DNA from: Cylicocyclus nassatus
Lineage: Eukaryota > Nematoda > Chromadorea > Rhabditida > Strongylidae
Assembly (NCBI GenBank): GCA_958299035.1
Contig: CATQJL010000001.1
Coordinates: forward strand, 52,564,333-52,628,332
Reading direction: 5' to 3'
DNA: 64,000 nucleotides
Shown here: piece by piece, positions 13,029 through 24,186 of the stretch
Layout of the letters: the number at the start of each line of letters is the position of its first letter
Numbering within the stretch: the stretch's first letter is position 1
The notes under the pieces: generated by a model
What the model saw: the letters and a program-made list of their open reading frames with translations, nothing else
What the model was told of the DNA's origin: nothing
Database searches by the model: none
Position numbers and translations under genes: made by a program

Positions 13029-13310
13029 CTAAGATAGCACTAAGTTAATAAGCGGTCTGAATGGTTTTACTCCCATCATTGCTCTATAAATTGTTTGCCT
13101 AGTCTTGGCTGTCTGTCTTTCTTCTCGGAGAGTTATGTGATCTTCATACATAGTTTGGAAGTCTGTAAATTTTGCACTCCTCATTTCACAAACCATTGGC
13201 TTTATCCGTCTAGCATACTCCGTAAGCAGAATGTCAACGTTTGTGATCAGTTCGTGTGAATCCGAGAACAAAAGTGTGTGTAAGATCAAAATTTTCTTGA
13301 TCTCCTGACC
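13029..13310 (-). CDS. possible coding exon, hypothetical
   Basis: A - strand frame opens just after GGTGGTCAG (a plausible acceptor) and runs about 93 codons to TAG. The composition is protein-like and largely helical (ELITNVDILLTEYARRIK, FTDFQTMYEDHITLREERQ). A donor ATGATGGGA/GTAAAA inside it could end the exon near 13,073. There is no ATG at the left edge, so it would be a non-first exon. No upstream exon was found before the divergent F-box gene at 13,956. It may be a decayed gene. Confidence 0.35.
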   Translation of the reverse strand, partial: GQEIKKILILHTLLFSDSHELITNVDILLTEYARRIKPMVCEMRSAKFTDFQTMYEDHITLREERQTAKTRQTIYRAMMGVKPFRPLINLVLS

Positions 13311-13955
13311 ACCCCTTTATCGTGAGTGGTCAGCTCTCACACCAATTTCGAATTTCGCTGGCTCCTGCTTCCGTCCGCCTGCTCCGTGCTTATCACTGGC
13401 TGTCGCAGTAACGATGTGTCAGCCCCCTTCACTGTCCTTTTTCACGTGCTGTTGATTTTTCCCGTTGTGCTTGGCTACGCACAGCACTCGCTCCACGACT
13501 GACACCCATCTGTGCAGATGGCGGGTGGATGCAGTGGCTCAATGATCTTCTTTGTTTGTATGAAGTTTTTCCTGATTTGTGGCTGCTTTTCTATACCATT
13601 TTTAACCACTTGGAGGAAAATTGCAGAAACTTCTGTCCAAATATATAATTTGTTTTTGGAATCTACTGATTTTGCCTAAAATCAGGTTGAAAGTAGAAAA
13701 TCGCAATTTCTTCCTCAGTCGTGATCCTCTCACTTGGTTAAGAAAGTCCTTCTCAAGCCAGCTTCGAGCTCTATTGAAAAAATCCATTCGAAACTATAGT
13801 TCAAAGCGAAAGGTGTTATCTTTTTTACTGCAATCATATTTTTCTGATTCGGTGATCAATGTTCGTCTATCTCATTTTATTTTTATTTTGACCAACTACC
13901 ATCAAAATGGCTGACCATTTTAGACATATCCGAGCCGTCACATCTCTGCCAATTA

Positions 13956-16900
13956 ATGTCAACATCGTCCGTGCAAGCCGAAAGGTAATTGAAATTTTTC
14001 CAGTATTTTTCCAACTTATTTTGGCTTCCTAGATTGCATTTTCACAATAAAATTCTCGAATTTCAGCGACTTGTCCACCGTACTTCCCTCATGCTCTAGC
14101 TCAAATGTTACCCTCAATAATGATGTGCTCACAATGATTTTCGAGAAAGTGGCTACATTTGGAAATATCAAGGATGTTCTGGAATTGAGAGTGAGTTTTA
14201 ATGATTTTGTTTTCGTTTTATAAAATTATTTGTGAGCTCTTTTAGACCGTTTCCTCATGGGCAGCATACGGAATTGATCGCTCTCTAACGAGAAATACAC
14301 ATATCAAAGTCGATATCCGTTCTCCAATAGAATTTCGAATTACTGGACTCAAGAAAGAGAAACTGCCCGTACCAGAGCCAGTGATCTACATTCAGGTAGG
14401 ATCACAAGAAGTTTACAGTCTATTTGAAGTCAAAAGTTCTCAGTTTAGGGATCCCGAGTAACTCCTAAAGCTGCCATCAAACTTCTAAAATTTCTCATTG
14501 GCAAAATGCGAACGATCACAGAACTCTCATTGAACATCGAAGATTCCGATCTAACCACTTTCAATGCACTTTTAGATCAGCTGATACAAGCTGGTAGGTT
14601 GACAAATTTTCACTTGACCGGTACATCGAAAGTTCAGATTTTTTTGCAGATAACGTGAAACTTGAAGTTCTACGGCTGAAGAGAGTAAAAGGTGGTCAGA
14701 GCATACCCAAAGTCTGTGATCTAATCATGGCAAATGCTGATACATTGCGAATTGTTGGTCGAATTGGACTTTCTGAAGCACGTGCATTAAATTCATCTGT
14801 GAGTTTGATATCTTACAGTAGTTACTGACTTTTTAAGTATTGGACCCGCCTTGACCGACGATTTGGGATCTGTTACTATCTATGGTCATCAAAGCTGATT
14901 TTTTTCTCATTTCTCGTTGCCAAGGCAATATCTGGGGCATTATTTATAACGAAATTCTGCTTACTAGATTAGAGTAGTCCTTTTTATTCGTGGGATACTG
15001 TTTAGCACTGTTTCTAGTTGTCTGTAAATCAAGAAGTCGGGAGTTCTGACCGATGGATCTCAAAACTTACGAATATTGAAAGGTAGAATTTTAGTGATAA
15101 CTTTCTACTTGAGCACTACTAACCCTGCACAATACGTTCCAATTTCCTGTGGGCTCAAATTGTTCTGTTTTCAGATACATTTGGAACGTTTGTCGCTGAT
15201 GACGTTTGATCTCGGTTTTGAAGCATCGCATACGGATATCTGTGAACATATGCTTGCTATTGCTAGAAGTGGAACCACATTCAAGCACCTGTCTTACACG
15301 AGCTTTGTTGGGTTTGATCCTACAGATGACGTTGTTCAGGTACGCGAACGTCTCTTAGCCTTTTTTGCACAAAAATCAAATTTTTTTGCTTCTTGTTTTA
15401 AGCTGTAATTGGAACTCACTTGTTAAGCGATGACCTTCTAATGTGAATTTGGTTTTCTGTTTTCTTGGATTTTCTAGAACTGAAAATTCTAAAACTGGGT
15501 TAGTGACAAAAAATTGTGAAAGTAGCTCGAAATATCACCAATGTTTCTGATGAGGAGTGCTGGATGCGTGTGGCTTGAGCTGCAAATCACCAAGCTGTTG
15601 TTCAGCTGGATGGATTATTGGCCGAATGATTGGTAGTTTGGTCGCTCGCGTCACGCCCATCCAGTATGTGTTGCGTCCTAGGTCGACTTCTGCACATTTT
15701 CGAAGCCGCTGTGGAGCAAAGTTCATACACAGGACTTAAAAGTCTCATCAGAAAAATATAGAACATAATTGAAAACTCCACTGTCCTTCCACTGTCCACT
15801 GCTGCTAATTTTGTCGTTAAAGGCACCGTCCACCCAAAATCTCGAGTTCAATGTTTTTCTCGCCTTCAGGCCTTCTGAAAGCCCTGATTCCGAATATGGA
15901 GTCGAAAATCCGCGAAACCTTTGAAAATCCCTGTTTCGAGAACCCTCTGCAACAAGCGCAGGCGAAATAAAGCATGCAAGTGGGCGGGGCGAAAAGGGTC
16001 GCCCCGCCTACTTTGCTACTTTCGGAGCGATTTCTCGCTCCAGAAGCAGTCTTTTGCGGCGAAGCTTGGAGGTTTGTCTAGTATGGGGGCCCATATTAGT
16101 ATGCCATCATAATCTCGCCAACCTCCATTTTGGGTGGACGGTGCCTTTAAAGGCAGTGGCTCAGCAAATCTCAACCTAGTCAAATTTTTGCTTACCTGGA
16201 GTTTTTCAATACGCTAATCTCGAAGGCCCACTTCTGAGAGCTTGAAAACGGCGAAAACGAGCATTTTTCAATGCCCTTCCCCTCGGAATTGGACGAGTGG
16301 AGCAACTGATGATGCTGTATCGTGGCGGGACCCAATGCTTATAGCATTGCGGCGGGCAGCTTCCAATGGTGAGAAGGAAATTGCCAACTCGTCCGGACGC
16401 GTGTAAGATTGGCCTGCGCGTGTAAGTTTGAGAGCAATTTTCTCGGCAGGGAAGGCATGCTGTGCAACCAAGATTGCGCTGTTCTCATACTTAGGCGCTA
16501 AGGAATTTACCGCGTTAAAATCCTGAGTAGTTGAGTTTTGCCGATCCACTGCCTTTAAGCAGAGTTGAAATGCTAAATGTTATCGTGAATGGCAAAATGA
16601 ATGAATTAGCGGCCCATAAGAGGCAATGTAGCATAACACAAAAATCCGTAACGTATTGATTTGAAGCTCAAAAATGTCTTTGACAAGTGAGAATCACAGT
16701 GAGAATGTAATAAAATTTTCAGACATTCCTTGACCGCTGCCAAGTGACGAGTCTTCGCTTGACGATGATGCGAGGTCCTTACATTCCACCTCAGCCAGAT
16801 TACATGGTCGGAAAGGTAATGGTTCATTTTTCCCTCCAATTCTGAGATCAGCTGAACAAAGTAATTTAGGTACGCCAAATAGATCATCTGGAGCTGGGCG

Positions 16901-17007
16901 AAGTGGTTGACAAGCCGAACATCTTCAACTCGCTGGTCACCTACGAGAAAGTTTTTAAGAAAGTTTTCCCAAGCGTACAGGACATCCACTATTTCCAGCA
17001 CTGGTAA
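13956..17007 (+). CDS. F-box-like protein, eight exons, 330 aa
   Basis: Exons: 13956-13984, 14067-14190, 14246-14395, 14449-14593, 14650-14798, 15175-15339, 16723-16815 and 16870-17007. All introns are GT-AG and the phases agree throughout; the summed length of 993 nt gives 330 codons plus TAA. Residues about 25-65 (LNNDVLTMIFEKV, then DVLELRTVSSWAAYG) fit an F-box, the Skp1-binding module of SCF ubiquitin ligases. The rest is a leucine-rich, repeat-like C-terminal region (TELSLNIED, VLRLKRVKGG, HLERLSLMTF, TSLRLTMMRG, IDHLELGEVV) of the kind that binds substrates in nematode F-box proteins. The start is the first ATG in the only frame that continues across intron 1. An ATG in another frame at 13,907 leads to an immediate stop after splicing. 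TTTTAG at about 13,923 could be a trans-splice acceptor. The F-box call is a family-level judgement from pattern. Confidence 0.75.
15821..16146. mobile_element. TTAA-flanked (piggyBac-like) MITE, intronic
   Basis: Perfect terminal repeats AGGCACCGTCCACCC and GGGTGGACGGTGCCT are bounded by TTAA at 15,817-15,820 and 16,147-16,150. The TTAA target is diagnostic of piggyBac-type insertion. The 326-bp element has no coding capacity and lies in intron 6 of the F-box-like gene. A second complete copy is at 62,317 and a truncated one at 4,191. Confidence 0.85.
16151..16554. mobile_element. second TTAA-flanked MITE (AGGCAGTGG family), intronic
   Basis: It starts AGGCAGTGGCTC right after the TTAA that ends the neighbouring MITE, and ends GATCCACTGCCT followed by TTAA at 16,555-16,558. 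It is 404 bp, with a different interior from its neighbour and no open frame of note. A related element (AAGGCAGTGTCCCGGC ... GCCGGCACACTGCCTT) is at 46,464-46,755. Confidence 0.8.
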
Positions 17008-19319
17008 CCCTCGTATGTGCCCCTTACTGTATATAGACCCTATTTCCTCACCAGAAATTTCCCTCCGACTTCTATCCGTTGACCTCATTCATTCGAGGAG
17101 CTCTGTTCGTTTCGGTGCTGTGTTCATTGTTGTATCCTTGTGACGAACGGTATCTCACCCGCTGTTGATTTACCGCAAATTTTTAGAGATTTCTATGAAC
17201 CTGATGTATGTGCGATGAGCTGACCTAGGTTACATAGCACGATCTCTGATCTCAACTCTGTATATTGTTATAATTGTGTATATTGTACATATTCTAGAGA
17301 TCATCAGACTTGTACACATTTACGACTTTAGAGGCTTTCGCATTAGATACGGTTAGGGTTTTCATATAGCTTTGTTGTTATGAATCTTTTGAGGTGCAAG
17401 TTGTTCCAGCAGTACGCACAATAGAATTTTGAACTCGAGAGAGCAAATTTCATAGTTGCGATTTTAATGCAGAAAATGATGGAACATGAATACGGGTTGC
17501 AGCAGTCTATCTTGAGAAAGGAAAAAGTTCTCAGTGTTAGGAAACATTGCCGCGAGTTTGTGAAATATTGCTATTAAAAAGTTAAAACCGATTTACAGTA
17601 ACTCCCTTATTCTTTGAACTCAGTATCGGCTTGGATCTTGCAAAGTCATGCACCCTAAAACCTTGTGCGTTAAATCGCTTTTGCAGGCTCTAACTATTTT
17701 CCTTTAAACGTTTGTTTTTTTCGAAGCTGCTTGATTTTCAATTCTCTGCGGTGGGTTTATTTGTGTGCGGACTTATCTAGAAGATTTTAGGAATTAATTC
17801 TTTTCTCTAAATGTCTGTTGACAGTCAGTCCGCTAATGTTCACATCTAGCAACTGCGTCACCAAAGTGACATTGTTGAAAGAGAACAAACAGGCGATCAC
17901 GAGCAGTGGCTCATCACTCTGTTTTTCTGTCCGACAAGCAGGACAAAAAAAACTCGGAGAGTTGATTGGTTGCTTGGAATTCTGCTAATTTGATTGGTAG
18001 GGTTTCGACAATTTTCAAGAAGCAGCCTGTGCAGAAACCCTTCTTTCTGGTTCGCATAGCACTGCTAAGCCACACATAATACAAAATCGTGGCTTCTTCA
18101 TGAAAAGTGCTGTGCCTCTGAATCGAGTTGTTCAAAAAGTTTTCCCCACTTGCTGCAATCAACGAAAGCTTTTTTCCCCAGAAATGTCGTTGTGGGAGTG
18201 GTGGTACATATAATCGCATGCAAAGGGGAGATTATTTAGTGCAAGGGTTCCCGAACATTTTCCTTCAGAAATCAGTGAGCCTCACTCAACTTATGTTTAG
18301 CCCGAGATGTAGTAGGACAGCACAAACTTTTCTCACTGTAGTCGATCTCCGACTAAGCGGTAGTACAGCACTAATAATTATTTCAGTGCTTTTATTCAGA
18401 AATCCTCTGCGGAAAAATTCGAGAAAAGCCAGTCTATTCGATTCTTCCTACCTGGACTTCACGATTTCGATCGCCCTCGATCTGGCAATTTATCCAATAT
18501 TGAAGGACTAAAAATGAGCGTGTATAGATAACTCGCGTAGGTCGCTAGCACTCTCTACCTTTCAACAATTTTGGATGCGTTTACGATAATTTATGGACGG
18601 AATATTGCCGAATTGCTCTGCAGCTTAAATCGCTCAAATTATGCACGGGGCTTTAGGGGTAAAAAACCCTCGTTCTTTTTCGTTTCCGATTTTTTCGCCG
18701 CTGTTACTTGGGAAATTGTTCTTTATCTATTACTAGATGTTCTAGACCCAGTTTCACGATAAAGAACAAAAGTTAATGGCTTGCGTGTAACGATTTCTGT
18801 GCGAATTATGAGGACTAGAACGACAAACCATATTTGGGATCAAAAGGCTCACAATCAAAATTTTGTACAAATCACATTTCGATACCAGAATTCACCAGCA
18901 AATATACGTGTCTTCATAAAAATCCACTACCTGCGACTTCTTGCAGAGCAAAAAGAGAAAAAACTACCTAATAGTTCGCTTTCTAAGGTGCGCACCACGA
19001 ATTGAGCAAGCTTTATGACCACGAATAAAAAACATTCTAAAGATTTCAGTACCGTCTAAAAAAGCTGTATGAAAACGAGAAATGAAAGAATTCTTCAGAT
19101 TATGTAAGCTATGTCTATAAGTACGATTTTTCTTCCAAAATTAACCATAAGAAATAGGCCTTCACGGCAACTCAATACATAAATTTTTTACTTGACAGTG
19201 GAGCGCAGTACATAGTTATTTATCTTGTCCCTACAAGATCTCTAATGGATCACTCATTGATGCAAAACACTGGTCGGTTTTGACCATATCCTTGACACAA
19301 CAACACTTTAGAAAATTAG
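17008..19319. other. convergent intergenic region, no supported gene
   Basis: This lies between two convergent 3' ends. The frames on both strands at 17.9-18.5 kb overlap each other and show no splice or domain support. A GGGTTCCCGAACATTTTCC stretch near 18,246 resembles a hAT terminus but no partner end was found. Confidence 0.45.
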
Positions 19320-19325
19320 TTTATT
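19320..19325 (-). promoter_or_regulatory. poly(A) signal of the repeat-exon gene
   Basis: AATAAA on the - strand (TTTATT on +) lies about 130 nt beyond the stop codon of the nine-exon gene. Confidence 0.55.
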
Positions 19326-19452
19326 ATAGATAAAACTATCACAGCTCATACTGAAATGCATGCATATTCTCTGTACACCATGAGATCGTTAGTATTCGCT
19401 AAGTGTAGGGAAATGGTTAAAACAATCAAGTATGAGATAGAAGTGATTCTTA

Positions 19453-21546
19453 CTAACAATGGTGAGAGTGACATTTCGCGTGCTTCATCTTCCTCAATTT
19501 TCTGAGATAAAGTTCACAAGGGTCTGGTTTGCAATGCTTCATCCTGCAAGGCTTGGGTTTGCATGGAAGCTTTTCTTCAGCTGGCTCATCAAGAGCAATC
19601 GGGGTCTCCTCTGGTGCTGGCTTTACTGGATGTGGTGGGGCAGCTGTAGTCCAATAAGCCTTTGCGGCTTCTTCGTTGAGCACGTAACTGAAAAAAAGAC
19701 TTGAAAAAAAGAAAGCGAAACAAGAAGTGGTAACTCACCTTTCTTTTTTGGGAACAATCGGCTCTTTTACGATTTCGTTCGGGATAGGCTGCGCTTTTGC
19801 TGGAAGTGGAGCCGCAGTTTTTTCGATCTTAGCTGTAGCCCAATAAGCACGCGCTGCATCCTCGTTCAAGACATAGCTGAAACTAGCACATGAAAACGTG
19901 GACGATTTGGAATTCCAAAAGCAAGGCTACCCAGGCGTCACAGGCTTGGGAATTTCAACTTTTTCTATTGGTGCTTGTTCCGGAACAGGTATTGGAACGG
20001 CAGTGGTCACTTCTTTGATTTTCTTCCAGTACATCTTACCCGCATCTTCTTTCAGTTCTTCCCTGAACAAGATCATCTAGCTATATCATTTTGTCAACGG
20101 ATTAGTCATACTTCCTAGCTTCCTTCTTCGGTGGCTTCTCAATCAGAGGCTTCTTAGGCTTGACTTCTACCACTTTTTCCACGACGACGACGGGTTCAGC
20201 TTTTGCGACTGGCACTTCCATTACAAGTTCTTGTGGAGGCGGAACTGGTGTCGTCTCGACTTCTTTCACCACATATCTACAAGAGAAAAATAAATCATAT
20301 TTGTGTCTTTTATACATTCACTTCTACTCACTCTGTCACGACTTCCTTCACTGGCTGCTCCTTCACTACTAATTCTGGGACTGGTGCTGGTGGAGCTGCT
20401 TCTATGACTGGTTGAGAAGCAGGTAACGGTGCCGCAGTAGTTCTTTCGAACTTGGCGGTGGCCCAGTATTTCTTTGCCGCTTCTTCGTTGTGAACGTACC
20501 TATAAAACAGAAGTTTACAAACAAGAAGATATCATCTATTCGAACTCTCACTTCCACGCTTTCTCCTTCGGCTTCTGTGGAGGTGGTACCTTCGGTTTAG
20601 GTTCTTTCACTGGCACTACCTCTACAACAGGCTCAATGCGTGCAACTTCTTCCACGACTGGAGCTGCTGTCGTAGGCGGTGGAAGAGGAGCTGCCGTTGT
20701 CTCGAATTTGGCAGTAGCCCAGTACTTCTCAGCTGCCTTCTCGTTTAGAACATACCTGCAAATGAAAATGGTTCTCCTTACATGCACTCTCATTAGATAA
20801 CCCTACGTCGACTTTTTGGTCTCCTTAACTGGCTTCTTTGGTGGCTTAGGCTTAACAATATGTTCCTTAACTGCCTCATGGTTGAGTATATACCTAGAAA
20901 GCTTTTCTTCGAACAAAGATTGGGATTTTATTCGAAGTCCACTTACTTCATCGTAGTAGTCGATGGGAGCGTGGGCAGTACGACTAGTGGTGCCCCGGTT
21001 GGAGCCAACATAGGTGCTTCAGTTGGAGGTAGGGTAGGTGCTTCAGTTGGAGGTAGGGTAGGTGCTTCAGTTGGAGGTAGGGTAGGTGCTTCAGTTGGAG
21101 GTAGGGTAGGTGCTTCAGTTGGAGGTAGGGTAGGTGCTTCAGTTGGAGGTACTGTAGGTGCCTCAGTTGGTGCCACCGTAGGTTCAGGCGGAGCCGCTAA
21201 TGGCATCTCGGTTGGAGCAGTTGTAGGCAGTTCAGGTACCTTCTCCGGCTTCCATTTCAGTTCCTTCTCCTGCTTAGGATACACTCTGAATATCCTCTTC
21301 GTCTTTGAGCGCACTTCGATGATGGGCCGTCCATAGCGGTCATGCTTCCCATCTTCACATTTGTGGTTCGGTCCTACTTTGCATTTCAACACGATTTCTG
21401 GTTTTGGACCTTCCTGGCCATCTTTGTGCTCAACAGCTGCAAATAACAAATCGCAAATATAGACTACTGCTAGAGCCAGAAAACTTACGTTTAGCCAATG
21501 TTAGCACCAGTATGACGCAAAATGTCAGTAGTGTCAGTAAGTTCAT
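19453..21546 (-). CDS. secreted Pro/Thr/Lys-rich protein built of exon-encoded repeats, nine exons, 558 aa
   Basis: Exons in transcript order: 21489-21546, 20947-21436, 20807-20893, 20552-20755, 20332-20499, 20112-20276, 19931-20062, 19739-19876 and 19453-19687 (1,677 nt in all). Intron 1 is phase 1; all seven others are phase 2. Exon 1 is a signal peptide (MNLLTLLTFCVILVLTLAK). Exon 2 encodes a basic segment with CKVGPNHKC, then PTLPPTEA repeats likely to be O-glycosylated. Exons 3-9 mostly open with diverged copies of Y-V/I-L-N-E-x-A-A...YW-x-T-A, then Pro/Val/Glu/Lys-rich linkers: YVLNEKAAEKYWATAKFE in exon 4, YVHNEEAAKKYWATAKFE in exon 5, YVLNEDAARAYWATAKIE in exon 8. Exon 6 keeps only YV. 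The C-terminus is Cys/His-rich (CKPKPC, CKPDPC, CHSHHC). No known family was recognised. A secreted structural or surface-coat role is inference. Confidence 0.8.
21013..21180 (-). repeat. 24-bp coding minisatellite in exon 2
   Basis: About seven consecutive 24-bp units (GGTGCTTCAGTTGGAGGTAG plus GGTA on the + strand). Five are essentially identical and the last two have drifted. Each unit encodes the octapeptide PTLPPTEA. The unit length is a multiple of three, so gain or loss of units would keep the frame and only change the length of the Pro/Thr stalk. Confidence 0.9.
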
Positions 21547-21551
21547 CCTCT

Positions 21552-21557
21552 ATCTGA
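21552..21557 (-). promoter_or_regulatory. probable trans-splice acceptor before the start codon
   Basis: On the - strand, TTTTTCAG/ATAGAGG precedes the ATG by seven nt. No upstream coding exon exists, so this 3' splice site probably receives a spliced leader. Confidence 0.5.
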
Positions 21558-21653
21558 AAAACACGTGTTGATACATAAGGAATTTTTACCAACACAGAAA
21601 CGTAACCACTAAAGAAGATGAGATGCTGATGGTTGATGCCACCCTTGGTAGCC

Positions 21654-21661
21654 TATTTATA
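21654..21661 (-). promoter_or_regulatory. TATA-like element
   Basis: TATAAATA on the - strand lies about 110 nt upstream of the start codon of the repeat-exon gene, with a CACGTG E-box between them (about 21,562-21,567). Assignment is by position and sequence only. Confidence 0.4.
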
Positions 21662-22169
21662 ACGCTGCTGATCCCGCCAGATCATGACCAACATTTTTTT
21701 GATCTCCAGTGTGACGCCAGTCAGGCCTGTTCAATGTTTCTGCGTGTCTTGAAGTGGTACTTCTTCAAAGCATCTCCAGCCACTTGCTCCCTTGATGTCT
21801 ATAACTCTTTTAGCCCCTTACATGGGTTCGCATGGACGTTTAAATCATTTTGTCAAAAATACTTTAGGCAGGCGCTAAACTCCTCTGATCAATAGCGACG
21901 CTGAAACCTTTGATGTTTCCCCCTCATAGAATTCTCATTGGATTTTTAGCTTTTGTAGGGTTCCGTGTAAGAGCGTTGGTGAAATCTCCAAATCTTATGC
22001 GCCTCTTCAACATGTCATCTTTCTTGCACAAATGAAGCTTTCCACGAAGTAGTTTCACATTCATCGCAGTTTTACATCATTCTCTTAGAAATTTCTTCCA
22101 CTTGTTGACAGTTGTGATCGTTGTGAGAAGATCACAACCGTTGTGCTGTGATCTTCTTGCGATATTATA
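21662..22169. other. intergenic, nothing recognised
   Basis: No gene, tRNA or complete transposon seen. A short inverted repeat of GATCACAACCGTTGTG type is present near 22,128-22,150. Confidence 0.4.
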
Positions 22170-22787
22170 CAGGGTGTACCAAAAAATTTGCCTACTGTTT
22201 GATGTTAGTCACTCTCTTGTTATGAAGTCTTTCGAGAAGTTTTAGGCACCATTTTGTAGAGCTGGCCTTAACTTAGATTTACAGCGTAGAGCAAATCATC
22301 TATCATTCTTCATTACTGTACACTTTCGGCGTATGGCATACGTGAAAAAGCTGCCATTATAAATGTTTTTTAGAAAATCCAAGAACTTGTGTAATAGGTT
22401 TTTCATGGACGCCGAGTTTGAGAGTCAAAACGATGTAGCCGCATTTTTAACCAACATTGAGAAAACGGCTGCTACTGCTTGACTGGCATAAATTTCTAAG
22501 AAAGCATTATAACAATATGCAAACTTCATTTTCAGCACTCTAATTAGCCTAGTTTAAGAATTTTCAGATCGTTTTCTTTCTTTTCTGAGCCAAGATATGA
22601 CCCTCCTTGGCTCAAAGCTCCTTCAAAGCTTTTACCGTAATCCTACAAAAATGAAGAAAGTTGTGCCTTCTATACTGTAAATGTCAAGGCCAGCTCTACG
22701 AATGATACCTAAAGCCTTTCCAAAGACTTTATGGCAAAAGAGTTATTAATAATCGAAAAGCAAGCGCAATTTTTTCCGGGAGCCCTG
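22170..22787. mobile_element. TA-flanked MITE (CAGGGTG family)
   Basis: It begins TA/CAGGGTGTACCAAAAAA and ends TTTTTTCCGGGAGCCCTG/TA, 618 bp. The interior (ACCATTTTGTAGAGCTGGCC, then GGCCAGCTCTACGAATG) is inverted with respect to itself. A related element is at 47,222-47,856. TA flanks and CAGGG ends suggest a Tc1/mariner-related origin. Confidence 0.6.
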
Positions 22788-23156
22788 TAATACAGATTTG
22801 GTAGAGTAGGGCATAAAGATGGGGGCTCACGAGAAAAGCATGATGAATATCGCTTTTGCGTCGGCAACCACATATTCTTAAATTTTTGTTGCCACTTTCA
22901 CTTCCCCGATCTGTTTTTGAAGGGGTCCGGAAAAACTTACAGTATATTTTACGGCTGCAATTTTTTGTATTACACTTTTCTTTTTTGGCGGGAAACAAAT
23001 TCACTATCTTACAGATAGCTATTGGGCTGGTATAATCACAATCATTTACAAAACAGTGTAAAATCAAAAATCCGACGTACCTCTAATTGTTTGGCCCTTT
23101 CCATAAGGAAAAAGGACATTAAAGTGAAAGTGAATGAATGACCATTTTCTCGTATC
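22788..23156. other. intergenic, nothing recognised
   Basis: No coding, RNA or complete mobile-element signal identified. Confidence 0.4.
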
Positions 23157-23980
23157 CAGGGCTCAGCACGAGGTGGCTAGCTGAAAATGCAAAAAACGAA
23201 GTCCCCCTTGACTTTCGCGATTTTTTACGAAGTCCCCTTTGACCCTAGACCAGGGCTCGGCACGAGGTGGCGTCCGAAATTGCAAAAAATGAAGTCCCCT
23301 TTGACTTCAATGAAATTACGACATCCGCCACGAGATATTCGAAGAGAAAATACATGAAATGGAACGGAACAAAGCAACAGTAGGAAAAAAACGAAAAAGA
23401 ATCATCGAACACACGCGATGATATTCATATTCTCCGGATTGGCGGCATGATGTATCCATCGTGCAGCAATACGCGCCTAGAGCAGCCTTTCCGCCGCCAT
23501 TCAAAATTTTCGAGGGGCTATAACTAAGCGGGGAGAAGGGGGTTTGAGGCGGTTTAGGAACCAGTTTGTAGGGTTTGGGATGTAGATGAAAAGTATGTAA
23601 AGAAAGTAGAAAAATTATGTGAGGGAGGAAAAATTTATGACTTTTTCTTTCCTAAGCCACCTCAGGTGGCTATCCAGGTGGCTTGAAAGCCACCTAACTC
23701 CGAAAAAAGTTGAGCACGCCTTTAGTTCACATAATTTTTTCATAATTTTTCATACTTAGTCTTAACTCCCCATTGCCCATCTACACACTTATTTTGGTGT
23801 CATTTCATCTTCACTTCGCTGTAAACAAACCCTTTGTTTATTTGCTAGCGGCATGCCGGCAGCGTGCCGGCCGCAGATCGAAAGACAACGTTATGCTCTT
23901 CCGCAATAACGATATCCCCTTTGCTTTTTCCCCAAAAACGATATCCAGCTTGCTTGCCAAGCCACCTGTGCCGTGCCCTG
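23157..23980. mobile_element. hAT-like element with perfect 8-bp target duplication
   Basis: It runs from CAGGGCTCAGCACGAGGTGG to CACCTGTGCCGTGCCCTG and is flanked by CTCGTATC at 23,149-23,156 and 23,981-23,988. The 824-bp body contains a second CAGGGCTCGGCACGAGG start at 23,251 and unrelated filler, so another copy or other DNA has inserted or recombined inside. No transposase is present. Confidence 0.8.
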
Positions 23981-24186
23981 CTCGTATCTTGATAAGATAT
24001 TGGGAAAAATGTTTTTGTCCACGAATTCGTAGATATTACAATGAACGTGGATAAGCCGTCGAAATCCTCAAGTTTAAGAAGTAGTTTTTGGGAATGAAAC
24101 ACTTTTCTAACAGTTTTTAAGGGTTATTGAGATCGACATCTTTGCAAGTATTAATGCTGTTCAATATTCTACTATCTTATCACATA

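Noticed and set aside
13907..13984. ATG at 13,907 as start of the F-box-like gene
   Set aside because: This frame hits TAG soon after splicing to exon 2. The frame starting at 13,956 continues through all eight exons.
16606..17088. 160-codon - strand open frame
   Set aside because: It lies antisense over exons 7-8 of the F-box-like gene, so it is a shadow frame.
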